Assembly (NCBI GenBank): GCA_023228285.1
Contig: JALOBM010000032.1
Span: 1-25,095, forward strand
DNA length: 25,095 bases
DNA from: Candidatus Cloacimonadota bacterium
GTDB taxonomy: Bacteria > Cloacimonadota > Cloacimonadia > Cloacimonadales > Cloacimonadaceae
Direction of reading: 5' to 3'
In this document: in pieces, positions 1 to 6,986 of the stretch
Layout: every line of letters begins with the position of its first letter
Position numbering within the stretch: the first letter of the stretch is position 1
The notes under the pieces: generated by a model
The model's database searches: none
The model's input: only the letters and a program-made list of their open reading frames with translations
What the model was told of the DNA's origin: nothing
Translations under genes and position numbers: made by a program

Positions 1-1650
1 GTCCTTGTTCCTTATCTCGCCTCTTTTTATCTTGCCGCCTATAGTCTTTGGCAGCTCTTCCGTGAATTCTATTATTCTTGGATACTTATATGGGGCGGTA
101 ACTCTCTTGACATGGTCCTGAAGCTCCTTTACAAGTTCAGGTGAGGGCATATAGCCCTTTGCCAGTACGACAGTGGCTTTGACTATCTGTCCTCTGATAG
201 GGTCAGGAACGGCCGTTACAGCGCATTCCACGACTGCCTTATGCTCTAAAAGAGCGCTCTCTACTTCAAACGGTCCTATCCTGTAACCTGAACATTTTAT
301 AACGTCGTCATTCCTGCCTACGAACCAGTAATACCCTTCGCTGTCACGCCATGCCACATCCTTCAGATTGTATTCATCCGTCAGTTCTATCATGTCGCCT
401 GTAGCATAATCTTTTATGTATCCGTAAAACAGTCCGACAGGATGCTCTTTATCTATACCCGATACTACTATCTCGCCTTCCTCGCCGTCCTCGCATTCCT
501 TGCCTTCGCTGTTTATGAGCTTTATATTATACAAAGGCGAAGGTTTTCCCATTGATCCCGGTTTAGGATCGAACCATGGGAAATTAGCAATCATTACCGA
601 TGATTCGGTCTGTCCGAAACCTTCAGTCATGGATATGCCGGTCAGTTCCTTCCATTTTCTGAATACTTCGGGATTCAATGGTTCGCCAGCTATACAGAAA
701 TGCTTTACCGAGGAAAGATCGAACTTCGATACGTCCTCCTGGAGCATGAACCTGTACATCGTAGGAGGCGCGCAGAAAGTCGTAAGCTTATACTTCTCGA
801 TCATACGAAGAAGATTCAAAGGCACGAATTTATCCATGTCATATGCGAATATGACGGCTCCTGCTATCCACTGGCCGTATATCTTGCCCCAGCCGAACTT
901 TGCCCAGCCCGAATCGGAAACACTCATATGGAGCTTTCCTTCCTCGACCTGCTGCCAGTATTTAGCCGTAACTATATGCCCTAAAGGATATGTAAAGTCA
1001 TGACGCACCATCTTCGGCATGCCTGTTGTACCTGACGTGAAGTACAGAAGCATCGTATCGCTGTTATTTGTGGCTTCTTTGCCTTCCGGTCTTTTGAATT
1101 CATCGGAAAAGCCTTCAATGGATAAATCGAAATTCTCCCAGCCTTCTTTTTCTCCTGCAACCATTATCCTGTTCCTGACGGAAGGGCATTCGGGAAGAGC
1201 AAGCTCAGCCTGAGAGATCACGAAAGGATCGTTCACGCATATAAAAGCGGATACGCTTGCCGATACAGCCCTGTATATCATGTCTTTTTTCGTAAGCTGC
1301 AATGATGCCGGTATTAAGATGGCGCCTATCTTATGGATAGCTGTCGCTATGACCCAGTATTCCCATCTTCTTCTTAATATGACCATAATGACCGAACCTT
1401 TTCTTATGCCAAGGCTCATAAGGTAGTTGGCTGTCCGGTTAGATAATCTTCTTATGTCTTCAAATGTAAGTATCTTTTCATTACCATGGTCGTCGCACCA
1501 CACCAGGGCTTTCATGGTACTGTCTTTTTCCGCCCATGCATCGACTATATCAAAACCGAAGTTAAACGATTCAGGCACATTCACCCTGTAATTTTTCTTA
1601 AAATCCTCATATGAATCAAATTCTGTTCTTGGCAGGAATCTCTCCAGCAT
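1..1650 (-). CDS. AMP-forming acyl-CoA synthetase (acetyl-CoA synthetase-like), 3' end cut by window
   Basis: Activates a carboxylic acid to acyl-CoA through an acyl-AMP, or runs in reverse. The reading frame is open for 550 codons from ATG 1650 to the window edge, so only about the last ten residues are missing. The start MLERFLPRTE follows AAGGAG at good spacing. The ATP-binding P-loop reads YFTSGTTGMPK near residues 202-212, followed by GFGQTESS and the hinge-region motif GRNDDVIKCSGYRIGPFE. The C-terminal catalytic lysine motif LPKTIGGKIKR is near the edge. It closely resembles the synthetase at 6983-8641, sharing PESFNFG near the N-terminus, so the two are paralogues. It is the last gene of the 2-oxoacid oxidoreductase operon, 36 nt after an XRE-cupin gene. 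The substrate is not readable from sequence; short or branched acyl groups are inferred from the context. Confidence 0.93.
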   Translation of the reverse strand, partial: MLERFLPRTEFDSYEDFKKNYRVNVPESFNFGFDIVDAWAEKDSTMKALVWCDDHGNEKILTFEDIRRLSNRTANYLMSLGIRKGSVIMVILRRRWEYWVIATAIHKIGAILIPASLQLTKKDMIYRAVSASVSAFICVNDPFVISQAELALPECPSVRNRIMVAGEKEGWENFDLSIEGFSDEFKRPEGKEATNNSDTMLLYFTSGTTGMPKMVRHDFTYPLGHIVTAKYWQQVEEGKLHMSVSDSGWAKFGWGKIYGQWIAGAVIFAYDMDKFVPLNLLRMIEKYKLTTFCAPPTMYRFMLQEDVSKFDLSSVKHFCIAGEPLNPEVFRKWKELTGISMTEGFGQTESSVMIANFPWFDPKPGSMGKPSPLYNIKLINSEGKECEDGEEGEIVVSGIDKEHPVGLFYGYIKDYATGDMIELTDEYNLKDVAWRDSEGYYWFVGRNDDVIKCSGYRIGPFEVESALLEHKAVVECAVTAVPDPIRGQIVKATVVLAKGYMPSPELVKELQDHVKRVTAPYKYPRIIEFTEELPKTIGGKIKRGEIRNKD

Positions 1651-1667
1651 AAATTTCTCCTTACTCC

Positions 1668-1684
1668 GCGCGGTTATTCCGCGC
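1668..1684 (-). other. GC-rich intercistronic hairpin
   Basis: The 36-nt gap between the XRE-cupin gene and the synthetase contains a 6-bp GC-only stem (GCGCGG/CCGCGC) with a five-base loop. There is no T-run after it, so it is not a clear terminator. It could set a processing or partial attenuation point that lowers synthetase expression relative to the upstream genes; that role is inference. Confidence 0.4.
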
Positions 1685-1686
1685 AG

Positions 1687-2235
1687 TTATTCTGCTATGA
1701 CGGTAAGAAATACCGTCTGTTCTTTTCCTGCGCATTTCTGCCCGTGAAAATGTGTTGGATTGAAGTATATGCTGTCGCCTTCATTTAAAAGGATATCCGT
1801 CCCGTCAAAAGTTACCTTCATGGAGCCCTTAAGCACATAGTTGAATTCCTGTCCTGCGTGTTTTACCAGTGCGGCAGGTTTGTCCGAAGGATCCAGAGTC
1901 ACAAGAAGAGGCTGCATTATCTTTTTATTGTAACGAAATGCCAGATCTGAATACAGATATCCGGGATATCTGTCCACTTCCTTGCCCTGGCCGGATTTCA
2001 CTATGTGATACGTGTCAAGCCTTGAAGCCGATCCGGTCAGTATCTCGGCAAGATCGACGTTGAACTTGTTCGCTATCTGGAATATCGTGCTTATCGGTAT
2101 ATTCTGTCCGTTTGCCTCATATTCCTTATATAGATTTTCATCTATTCCCAGCTCAGCGGCCAGTTCGCTCTGCGTATATCCGCACGCGTCACGAAGCTCA
2201 GCTATCCTTTTTGCTATCTCCAGTACCTGTTCCAT
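1687..2235 (-). CDS. XRE-family regulator with C-terminal cupin domain
   Basis: A 182-residue two-domain transcription factor. Residues about 7-62 form a lambda-repressor type helix-turn-helix (IAKRIAELRDACGYTQSELA). Residues about 105-178 form a single cupin barrel (HAGQEFNYVLKGSMKVTF and a second motif with NPTHFHG). Cupin-XRE proteins usually sense a small metabolite. ATG 2235 is preceded by GGGAG, and the gamma-subunit gene ends one base upstream, so the gene is inside the oxidoreductase operon. It is a paralogue of the regulator at 6399-6986, which also lies directly before an acyl-CoA synthetase, so it probably responds to the acid or acyl-CoA handled there. The ligand and operator are inferred only; a candidate operator lies at 5540-5559. 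Confidence 0.9.
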   Translation of the reverse strand: MEQVLEIAKRIAELRDACGYTQSELAAELGIDENLYKEYEANGQNIPISTIFQIANKFNVDLAEILTGSASRLDTYHIVKSGQGKEVDRYPGYLYSDLAFRYNKKIMQPLLVTLDPSDKPAALVKHAGQEFNYVLKGSMKVTFDGTDILLNEGDSIYFNPTHFHGQKCAGKEQTVFLTVIAE

Positions 2236-2236
2236 G

Positions 2237-2770
2237 TTATATCTCCCACCCTATTCTGAGTGCTTTTCTGTTCATCTCTATCATGTTTGCTTTTTTTGCC
2301 GGAACGCATTTCAGTATCGCTCCGTCCAAAGCGTCTTTCGAACAGAATGCGGTTTCCTTATACAGTTTTCCCAGCAGTATTATATTCGCCAGGCCGGAAA
2401 GATCATTTTCTTCAGCCAGTTTTGAAGCGGGAATATAGAAAACGCGTACATCTTTTCTTTCGACCTTCTTGTCAACCATGGTGGAGTCCACAAGAACTAT
2501 CCCTCCGGGTACAACGCTGTCTATGAATTTGTCCAGTGAAGGCTCATTCATCGCTATTAAGACGTCAGGATCCACTACAAGAGGGGAGCCTATGAGCTCG
2601 TCTGATACCACTACAGAACAGTTGCATGTACCGCCTCTCATTTCCGGCCCGTAAGCGGGCAGCCATGAGAGCTGTTTATTGTCTAGAAGGGCTGCATATG
2701 CGGTGACTTTGCCTGAAAAGAGTATTCCTTGTCCGCCAAAGCCTGCCATTATCATATTGAGAGTGCTCAT
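2237..2770 (-). CDS. 2-oxoacid:ferredoxin oxidoreductase, gamma subunit (VorC/KorC-like)
   Basis: A 177-residue gamma subunit of the pyruvate/ketoisovalerate oxidoreductase family, which bridges the catalytic subunits and helps bind CoA. The N-terminus MSTLNMIMAGFGGQGILFSGK carries the hallmark GFGGQG motif. I chose ATG 2770 rather than an upstream in-frame start near 2842 because the family starts just before GFGGQG, GGAGGTG sits upstream, and ATG 2770 overlaps the beta-subunit stop in an ATGA junction, which implies translational coupling. The upstream extension would lie inside the beta gene. It is followed after one base by the XRE-cupin gene. Confidence 0.92.
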   Translation of the reverse strand: MSTLNMIMAGFGGQGILFSGKVTAYAALLDNKQLSWLPAYGPEMRGGTCNCSVVVSDELIGSPLVVDPDVLIAMNEPSLDKFIDSVVPGGIVLVDSTMVDKKVERKDVRVFYIPASKLAEENDLSGLANIILLGKLYKETAFCSKDALDGAILKCVPAKKANMIEMNRKALRIGWEI

Positions 2771-3519
2771 TTTTTCACCTCCGCATCGATATCCTTGTAT
2801 ACTCCTAAAGGATAATACGGTATCATATTGTCCCTTAACCATTCCAGAGATTCTGCAGGCGAGAGGCCCCAGTTCGTTGGACAGGTGGAAAGCACTTCCA
2901 CGATTGAAAATCCTTTTTTATCTATCTGGTTCTGGAATGCTTTCTTTATCGCTTTTTTCGCAATGTTTACGTTCTTCACGCAGTCTACCGTGACCCTCTG
3001 TGCAAGCGCGCAGCCTGTCATCGTGGAGAGCATCTCGCATACGCGTACAGGATAACCCGCGGTTTTCGGATCCCTTCCGTAAGGAGTCGTCTGGGTTATC
3101 TGCCCTGGAAGGCTCGTAGGAGCCATCTGTCCGCCTGTCATACCGTATATCGCGTTGTTAGCAAAAATAACCGTTATGTTTTCGCCTCTGGCAGCCGCAT
3201 GTACTGTCTCAGCGGTACCGATAGCTGCGAGGTCTCCGTCTCCCTGATATGTGAATACTATATTATCCGGTCTTGCCCTTTTTATACCTGTGGCAACGGC
3301 AGGAGCTCTCCCGTGAGGCGCCTGCACCATATCGCATCCGAAGAAGTTGTAATTCATGACTGCGCAGCCTACAGGGGCTACGCCTACCGTCTTTCCTTCA
3401 ATACCCAGTTCATCTATCACTTCCGCTACAAGGCGGTGTATTATACCGTGCGTGCAGCCGGGGCAGAATGAGAACGGGACGTCGAGCAAAGCTTTTGGTT
3501 TTTGAAATACTATAGCCAT
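2767..3519 (-). CDS. 2-oxoacid:ferredoxin oxidoreductase, beta (TPP-binding) subunit (VorA-like)
   Basis: A 250-residue thiamine-diphosphate subunit that decarboxylates the 2-oxoacid and passes electrons to ferredoxin clusters. The N-terminal part carries CPGCTHG (residues 19-25). The TPP/Mg motif is clear: GDGD at residues 93-96 and the asparagine pair NN at 121-122, followed by YGMTGGQMAPTS, characteristic of Kor/Vor beta subunits. Its start codon overlaps the alpha stop by one base (TAATG) and its stop overlaps the gamma start, so alpha, beta and gamma form one translationally coupled unit. The Kor/Vor-type short beta subunit excludes the single-chain pyruvate enzyme. Confidence 0.94.
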   Translation of the reverse strand: MAIVFQKPKALLDVPFSFCPGCTHGIIHRLVAEVIDELGIEGKTVGVAPVGCAVMNYNFFGCDMVQAPHGRAPAVATGIKRARPDNIVFTYQGDGDLAAIGTAETVHAAARGENITVIFANNAIYGMTGGQMAPTSLPGQITQTTPYGRDPKTAGYPVRVCEMLSTMTGCALAQRVTVDCVKNVNIAKKAIKKAFQNQIDKKGFSIVEVLSTCPTNWGLSPAESLEWLRDNMIPYYPLGVYKDIDAEVKK

Positions 3520-4583
3520 TATTCCTTACCTCCTGCTATTTCTTTTAACGCATTTAAGACTTCGGCAGGCGTGGGTATTATGCCTCCGGTCCTTCCGTAG
3601 AAGCGTACGGGTTTTCTTCCGTTAACGGCCAGTCTGACGTCGTCCACCATCTGGCCCATGCTCATTTCGACGGTCAGAAACGCTTTTACGTGAGCGGTGT
3701 GCTTCTCTATGGCTTTTACCGGGAAAGGCCATAATGTCAAAGGGCGTAAGAGCCCAGCCTTTATACCTAAAGCCCTTGCCTGATTAACAGCGGTTCTTGA
3801 TATTCTTGAAGATGCCCCGTATGCCACGATCACTATATCCGCATCGTCGCAAAGGTATTCGTCGGCTATCTGTTCATTCTCCTTTATATACTCATATCTC
3901 TTGTATCTTTCTTTTATTAAGTCTTCAAGAGACGATGGCGTGAGATAAAGTGAGTTTATGACGTTATGCGCTCTTTTATTCTGATGTCCTGAAGCTGCCC
4001 ACGGTTTTTCAGGCAGATTAACCTCATATGACTCATCCGTAAGTTCCACAGGCTCCATCATCTGTCCGAGCATGCCGTCTGACAGAATCATTGAAGGCAT
4101 CCTGTATTTATCCGAAAGATCGAATGCGGTTTTCACAAGGTCCATCATCTCCTGTACTGTGGAAGGCGCGAATACCAGAAGCTGGTAGTCTCCATGGCCG
4201 AGAGCCTTGGTCGCCTGCCAGTAATCCGCCTGTGAAGGCTGTATGCCTCCAAGACCCGGGCCGCCTCTTTGCACGTTGACTATAAGGCCGGGAAGGTCGC
4301 TTCCCGCCATATATGAGACTCCTTCTGATTTAAGGCTTATTCCTGGCGAGCTTGATGACGTCATGGCTCGTAACCCTGCCGCGCTTGCTCCTAATACCAT
4401 GTTTATTGCGGCTATTTCCGATTCAGCCTGAAGGAATGTTCCTCCAAGAGAAGGCATCTTTTTAGCCATATATGCCGCGACTTCAGTCTGCGGTGTTATA
4501 GGGTATCCGAAGAAATGCCTGCAGCCTGCACGTAATGCGGCTTCAGCAAGAGCTTCGTTTCCCTTCATAAGTACTTTTGTCAT
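3519..4583 (-). CDS. 2-oxoacid:ferredoxin oxidoreductase, alpha subunit (VorB-like)
   Basis: A 354-residue alpha subunit with the pyrimidine-binding and transketolase-C-like domains. It begins MTKVLMKGNEALAEAALRAG and shows YPITPQTEV (residues about 26-34), QAESEIAAINMVLGAS and TSSSSPGISLKSEG, the pattern usually annotated VorB (3-methyl-2-oxobutanoate:ferredoxin oxidoreductase). With the beta, gamma and delta genes it makes a complete four-subunit enzyme: 2-oxoacid + CoA + oxidised ferredoxin to acyl-CoA + CO2 + reduced ferredoxin. Branched-chain specificity is inferred from similarity; a 2-oxoglutarate (Kor) or aromatic preference cannot be excluded. It starts nine bases after the ferredoxin subunit gene. 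Confidence 0.93.
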   Translation of the reverse strand: MTKVLMKGNEALAEAALRAGCRHFFGYPITPQTEVAAYMAKKMPSLGGTFLQAESEIAAINMVLGASAAGLRAMTSSSSPGISLKSEGVSYMAGSDLPGLIVNVQRGGPGLGGIQPSQADYWQATKALGHGDYQLLVFAPSTVQEMMDLVKTAFDLSDKYRMPSMILSDGMLGQMMEPVELTDESYEVNLPEKPWAASGHQNKRAHNVINSLYLTPSSLEDLIKERYKRYEYIKENEQIADEYLCDDADIVIVAYGASSRISRTAVNQARALGIKAGLLRPLTLWPFPVKAIEKHTAHVKAFLTVEMSMGQMVDDVRLAVNGRKPVRFYGRTGGIIPTPAEVLNALKEIAGGKE

Positions 4584-4592
4584 GTCGTTTTC

Positions 4593-4799
4593 CTACCTTT
4601 CTACCGTTATAGCAACATCGGGACACATGATAGCGCATGATGCGCATCCTATGCACTTCGATTCATCCGTTAGTTCCGCAGGATGATATCCCTTGCTGTT
4701 GAGTTTTGTTGAAGAGAGTGCGAGGATATGTTTGGGACATGCTATAACGCACATCTCACAGCCTTTGCACAGCGCTTCGTTAATAATTGCTTTTGCCAT
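4593..4799 (-). CDS. 2-oxoacid:ferredoxin oxidoreductase, delta (2x[4Fe-4S]) subunit
   Basis: A 68-residue ferredoxin-like subunit with two classic cluster motifs: [12 protein letters not shown] near the N-terminus and [12 protein letters not shown] near the C-terminus, eight cysteines in total. It relays electrons from the TPP subunit to external ferredoxin. The ATG at 4799 is preceded by GGAGG, and the gene lies between the ATPase gene and the alpha subunit. Its length and the absence of extra domains fit VorD/KorD rather than a free ferredoxin. Confidence 0.93.
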   Translation of the reverse strand: MAKAIINEALCKGCEMCVIACPKHILALSSTKLNSKGYHPAELTDESKCIGCASCAIMCPDVAITVER

Positions 4800-4817
4800 A
4801 TTTATACAGCCTCCTTA

Positions 4818-5501
4818 TCAGCTTCCCCAGGGTGTTCTTACGTAAGTCTCTATGGGGTACAGATTATCTGTTATTGGTTTTATATTATTACTTATACTAT
4901 TATCATATATTTCCTTCGGTATCGTTGTGCAAAGGATAGGCAGATTCAGCAATTCTGATGTCTTGTCCGCGTAATCCAGTGAATCACGTACCGTATCCGG
5001 CGTGCTGAGCGATTTTAAATGTGAGTTGTTCACTATGTATGTCACCTTTAATCTGCATGCATATTCTATCTGTTTTAGAACCTGGGCGCTGTCTTTTGGA
5101 TCGGATATGAGCGATCTGTATTTGTTGATCACATACAGCATATCATATTCCCTGTCTTTTATGTTTCTGAAGAACTGCCCAAGCACCATAGCGCCCGCAT
5201 CGTCTCCTCCTGCGTCTATTATGACGTAGCCTGCGCTCTCGAAAACGGAGTATACATCCGGCAGTATGACAGGCGTATCAAGGTTTGTGCCTGCAAAAGC
5301 CGGCGCTATGACCTTTATCCCGACGGATTCTAAAAATGCCGTGTAATCGGAGGAACGGAAATACGGGTTTACGATGTCCATGTCAACCAGCGTTACATCT
5401 TTGCCTTCCTTTTTCATATTAACCGCAAGGTTCATTGCGAAAGTGGTCTTACCGCTTCCGTAGTGCCCGCATATGATTATTATCTTCTTCAGTTCCTTCA
5501 T
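4818..5501 (-). CDS. P-loop ATPase of the MinD/ParA-like (SIMIBI) group
   Basis: A 227-residue nucleotide-binding protein. The Walker A motif GHYGSGKT is at residues 12-19, the switch region VDMDIVNPYFRSSDY at about 40-54, and a Walker B-like strand YVIIDAGGDDAG at about 92-103. It lacks membrane segments and iron-sulfur cysteines. As first gene of the 2-oxoacid oxidoreductase operon it may help assemble, load or activate the complex, much as other MinD-type ATPases act as iron-sulfur or cofactor maturation factors; this is inference. The ribosome binding site is weak (GGGGAAACGG upstream of ATG 5501). It is not a chromosome-partitioning ParA, since there is no ParB partner nearby. Confidence 0.8.
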   Translation of the reverse strand: MKELKKIIIICGHYGSGKTTFAMNLAVNMKKEGKDVTLVDMDIVNPYFRSSDYTAFLESVGIKVIAPAFAGTNLDTPVILPDVYSVFESAGYVIIDAGGDDAGAMVLGQFFRNIKDREYDMLYVINKYRSLISDPKDSAQVLKQIEYACRLKVTYIVNNSHLKSLSTPDTVRDSLDYADKTSELLNLPILCTTIPKEIYDNSISNNIKPITDNLYPIETYVRTPWGS

Positions 5502-5519
5502 TTTACCGTTTCCCCATAC

Positions 5520-5559
5520 ATCGCAGATGTATTTATATCGCAGATGTATTTATATCTGC
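5520..5559. repeat. 17-bp tandem repeat with overlapping inverted repeat (candidate operator)
   Basis: ATCGCAGATGTATTTAT occurs twice head to tail (5520-5536 and 5537-5553). The second copy runs into ATCTGC, making an inverted repeat GCAGAT-N8-ATCTGC at 5540-5559. It lies just downstream of the TATAAT of the leftward operon, so a bound protein would overlap the transcription start and leader. This fits a repressor site, perhaps for the XRE-cupin regulator encoded in the same operon. Confidence 0.5.
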
Positions 5560-5565
5560 CTATAT

Positions 5566-5594
5566 ATTATACCTGAAAATATTTATTTTACAGT
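5566..5594 (-). promoter_or_regulatory. Predicted promoter of the leftward 2-oxoacid oxidoreductase operon
   Basis: On the minus strand a perfect TATAAT occupies 5571-5566. The hexamer 17 bp upstream (ACTGTA, 5594-5589) is a poor -35 match. Transcription would start near 5559, about 58 nt before the ATPase start codon, inside the repeat structure at 5520-5559. Confidence 0.5.
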
Positions 5595-5647
5595 ATATCA
5601 CTAAATATGAATAAATCAAACAGAAAATATGCAAATTTAAAATGTTA

Positions 5648-5676
5648 TTGTGGTACTGTCCTCAAGGGGATATAAT
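5648..5676 (+). promoter_or_regulatory. Predicted promoter of the GNAT gene
   Basis: TTGTGG (5648-5653), a 17-bp spacer and a perfect TATAAT (5671-5676) lie 30 bases before ATG 5706. The -35 matches only in its TTG. Confidence 0.5.
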
Positions 5677-5705
5677 TTTGATAATAAAGGGTGCGAAGGT
5701 GTGAA

Positions 5706-6287
5706 ATGAATAGTATAAAACTGAGGATTGCGAATGAAAATGATGCGGAAGCTCTTCTGGCTATATACAGCCAATACACTGATACGGCAATCACGTTTGA
5801 ATATGGGAAGCCGTCGCTGGAAGCTTTCACCGAGCGTATAAAGGATATATCCGCATTTTATCCGTATATCGTCTGCGAGTCAGACGGTGTGGTAATAGGA
5901 TATGCATATGCACACAGGCAGAGGGAAAGAGCCGCATACAGGTGGAATGCGGAATCGACTGTATATATAGATAACAGATATACAGGCAAAGGTATCGGAA
6001 GAAGGCTGTATTCGGCATTGATTGAAATACTGACGCTGATGAATATAAAAAACATATATGCGTATATAACCGTGCCTAACGAAAAAAGCGAGGGGCTGCA
6101 CTATTCAATGGGTTTTCTGAAGGCCGGGCTGTATAAGAATACGGGGTATAAGGATGGCAGATGGCTGGATGTACTTTGCCTTGTAAAGAATATCGGCATA
6201 TACGGTAAAGATCCCGCGGAAGTGAAGCCGATAAACGAGATACCTGCATCATCTGTGCGTCAGGTGCTGGATAAGTACGAAAAATGA
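5706..6287 (+). CDS. GNAT N-acetyltransferase, phosphinothricin acetyltransferase-like
   Basis: A 193-residue acetyl-CoA dependent N-acetyltransferase. The acetyl-CoA pyrophosphate-binding loop is RYTGKGIGRR at residues 91-100. The preceding strand AYRWNAESTVYID and the following AYITVPNEKSEGLHYSMGF and GYKDGRWLDV segments are typical of the PAT/MnaT (YncA-like) group, which acetylates amino-acid analogues such as phosphinothricin or methionine sulfoximine. The natural substrate here is unknown. I prefer ATG 5706 (AAGGTG just upstream) over GTG 5691, which lacks a spaced ribosome binding site. It has its own promoter and stands alone between the two operons. Confidence 0.88.
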   Translation: MNSIKLRIANENDAEALLAIYSQYTDTAITFEYGKPSLEAFTERIKDISAFYPYIVCESDGVVIGYAYAHRQRERAAYRWNAESTVYIDNRYTGKGIGRRLYSALIEILTLMNIKNIYAYITVPNEKSEGLHYSMGFLKAGLYKNTGYKDGRWLDVLCLVKNIGIYGKDPAEVKPINEIPASSVRQVLDKYEK

Positions 6288-6330
6288 AGGAAAAGTGAGT
6301 TGTCTATTCATATATGCTCCGTATGTATCA

Positions 6331-6360
6331 TTGACAAATGATATTCCCGGGAAATATAAT
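6331..6360 (+). promoter_or_regulatory. Strong promoter with palindromic spacer, upstream of XRE-cupin 2
   Basis: A perfect TTGACA (6331-6336) and perfect TATAAT (6355-6360) are separated by 18 bp. The spacer contains the perfect 10-bp palindrome TTCCCGGGAA (6344-6353), flanked by near-symmetric AT sequence. A dimeric repressor bound there would block RNA polymerase directly, so autoregulation by the XRE-cupin protein is a reasonable guess. Confidence 0.75.
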
Positions 6361-6398
6361 GAATGGAAAACCTGACATTATTATGGGAGGATGACTAA

Positions 6399-6986
6399 AT
6401 GGAACCTAAGATATCCGAGATAGCTGACAGGATCAGGACATTAAGAGAGATAATGGATTTTTCGCAAAGTGAAATGGCAACTGCTGCGGGAGTATCGCTT
6501 GAGGAATACATTTTACTGGAAAACGGAGGATCCAGCGATTATTCGTTTACGTTCCTATACAGATGCGCGGAAAAATTCGGCGTGGATATCATCGAGCTCT
6601 TAACAGGTGAGAATCCTCATCTTGGCGAATATGCAGTCGTAAGGCAGGGGAACGGCCTTCTTATAAAAAGAAGGGAACAGTTTGAGTATCATCATCTTGC
6701 TCCTAACTTTAAAAACAAGACAGCGGAACCTTTCATAGTAAGAGCTCCTTACAGGAAAGAAGAACAGGACAAACCTCTTATACTGCACGGGCATGAAGGT
6801 CAGGAGTTCGACTATATCATAAGCGGTACGCTGAAATTCGGCCATGGTACGCATGAGGAAATATTGAATGCGGGCGATTCCGTTTACTATAACGCCGGTG
6901 TGGAACACGGCATGATCGCAACTGGGGGCAGGGAATGCGTATTCCTGGCAATAGTGATGAAAGACCCTCTCAAGGAGCAGGCATGA
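6399..6986 (+). CDS. XRE-family regulator with C-terminal cupin domain (second copy)
   Basis: A 195-residue protein with an N-terminal helix-turn-helix (residues about 7-62, IADRIRTLREIMDFSQSEMA) and a C-terminal cupin (residues about 125-190, with GHEGQEFDYIISGTLKFGHG and GVEHGM). GGAGG lies eight bases before the ATG. Its stop overlaps the next synthetase start (ATGA), so the two are co-translated. It is a diverged paralogue of the regulator at 1687-2235. The repeated pairing of this regulator type with an acyl-CoA synthetase suggests that it senses the synthetase substrate or product; the family role is known, the specific ligand is not. Confidence 0.9.
   Translation: MEPKISEIADRIRTLREIMDFSQSEMATAAGVSLEEYILLENGGSSDYSFTFLYRCAEKFGVDIIELLTGENPHLGEYAVVRQGNGLLIKRREQFEYHHLAPNFKNKTAEPFIVRAPYRKEEQDKPLILHGHEGQEFDYIISGTLKFGHGTHEEILNAGDSVYYNAGVEHGMIATGGRECVFLAIVMKDPLKEQA

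Noticed and set aside
500..1213. Plus-strand frames at the left edge
   Set aside because: They are antisense to the acyl-CoA synthetase, whose long open frame carries all family motifs.
2771..2842. Longer gamma subunit start
   Set aside because: It lies inside the beta gene, and the family starts right before GFGGQG; ATG 2770 has a good ribosome binding site.
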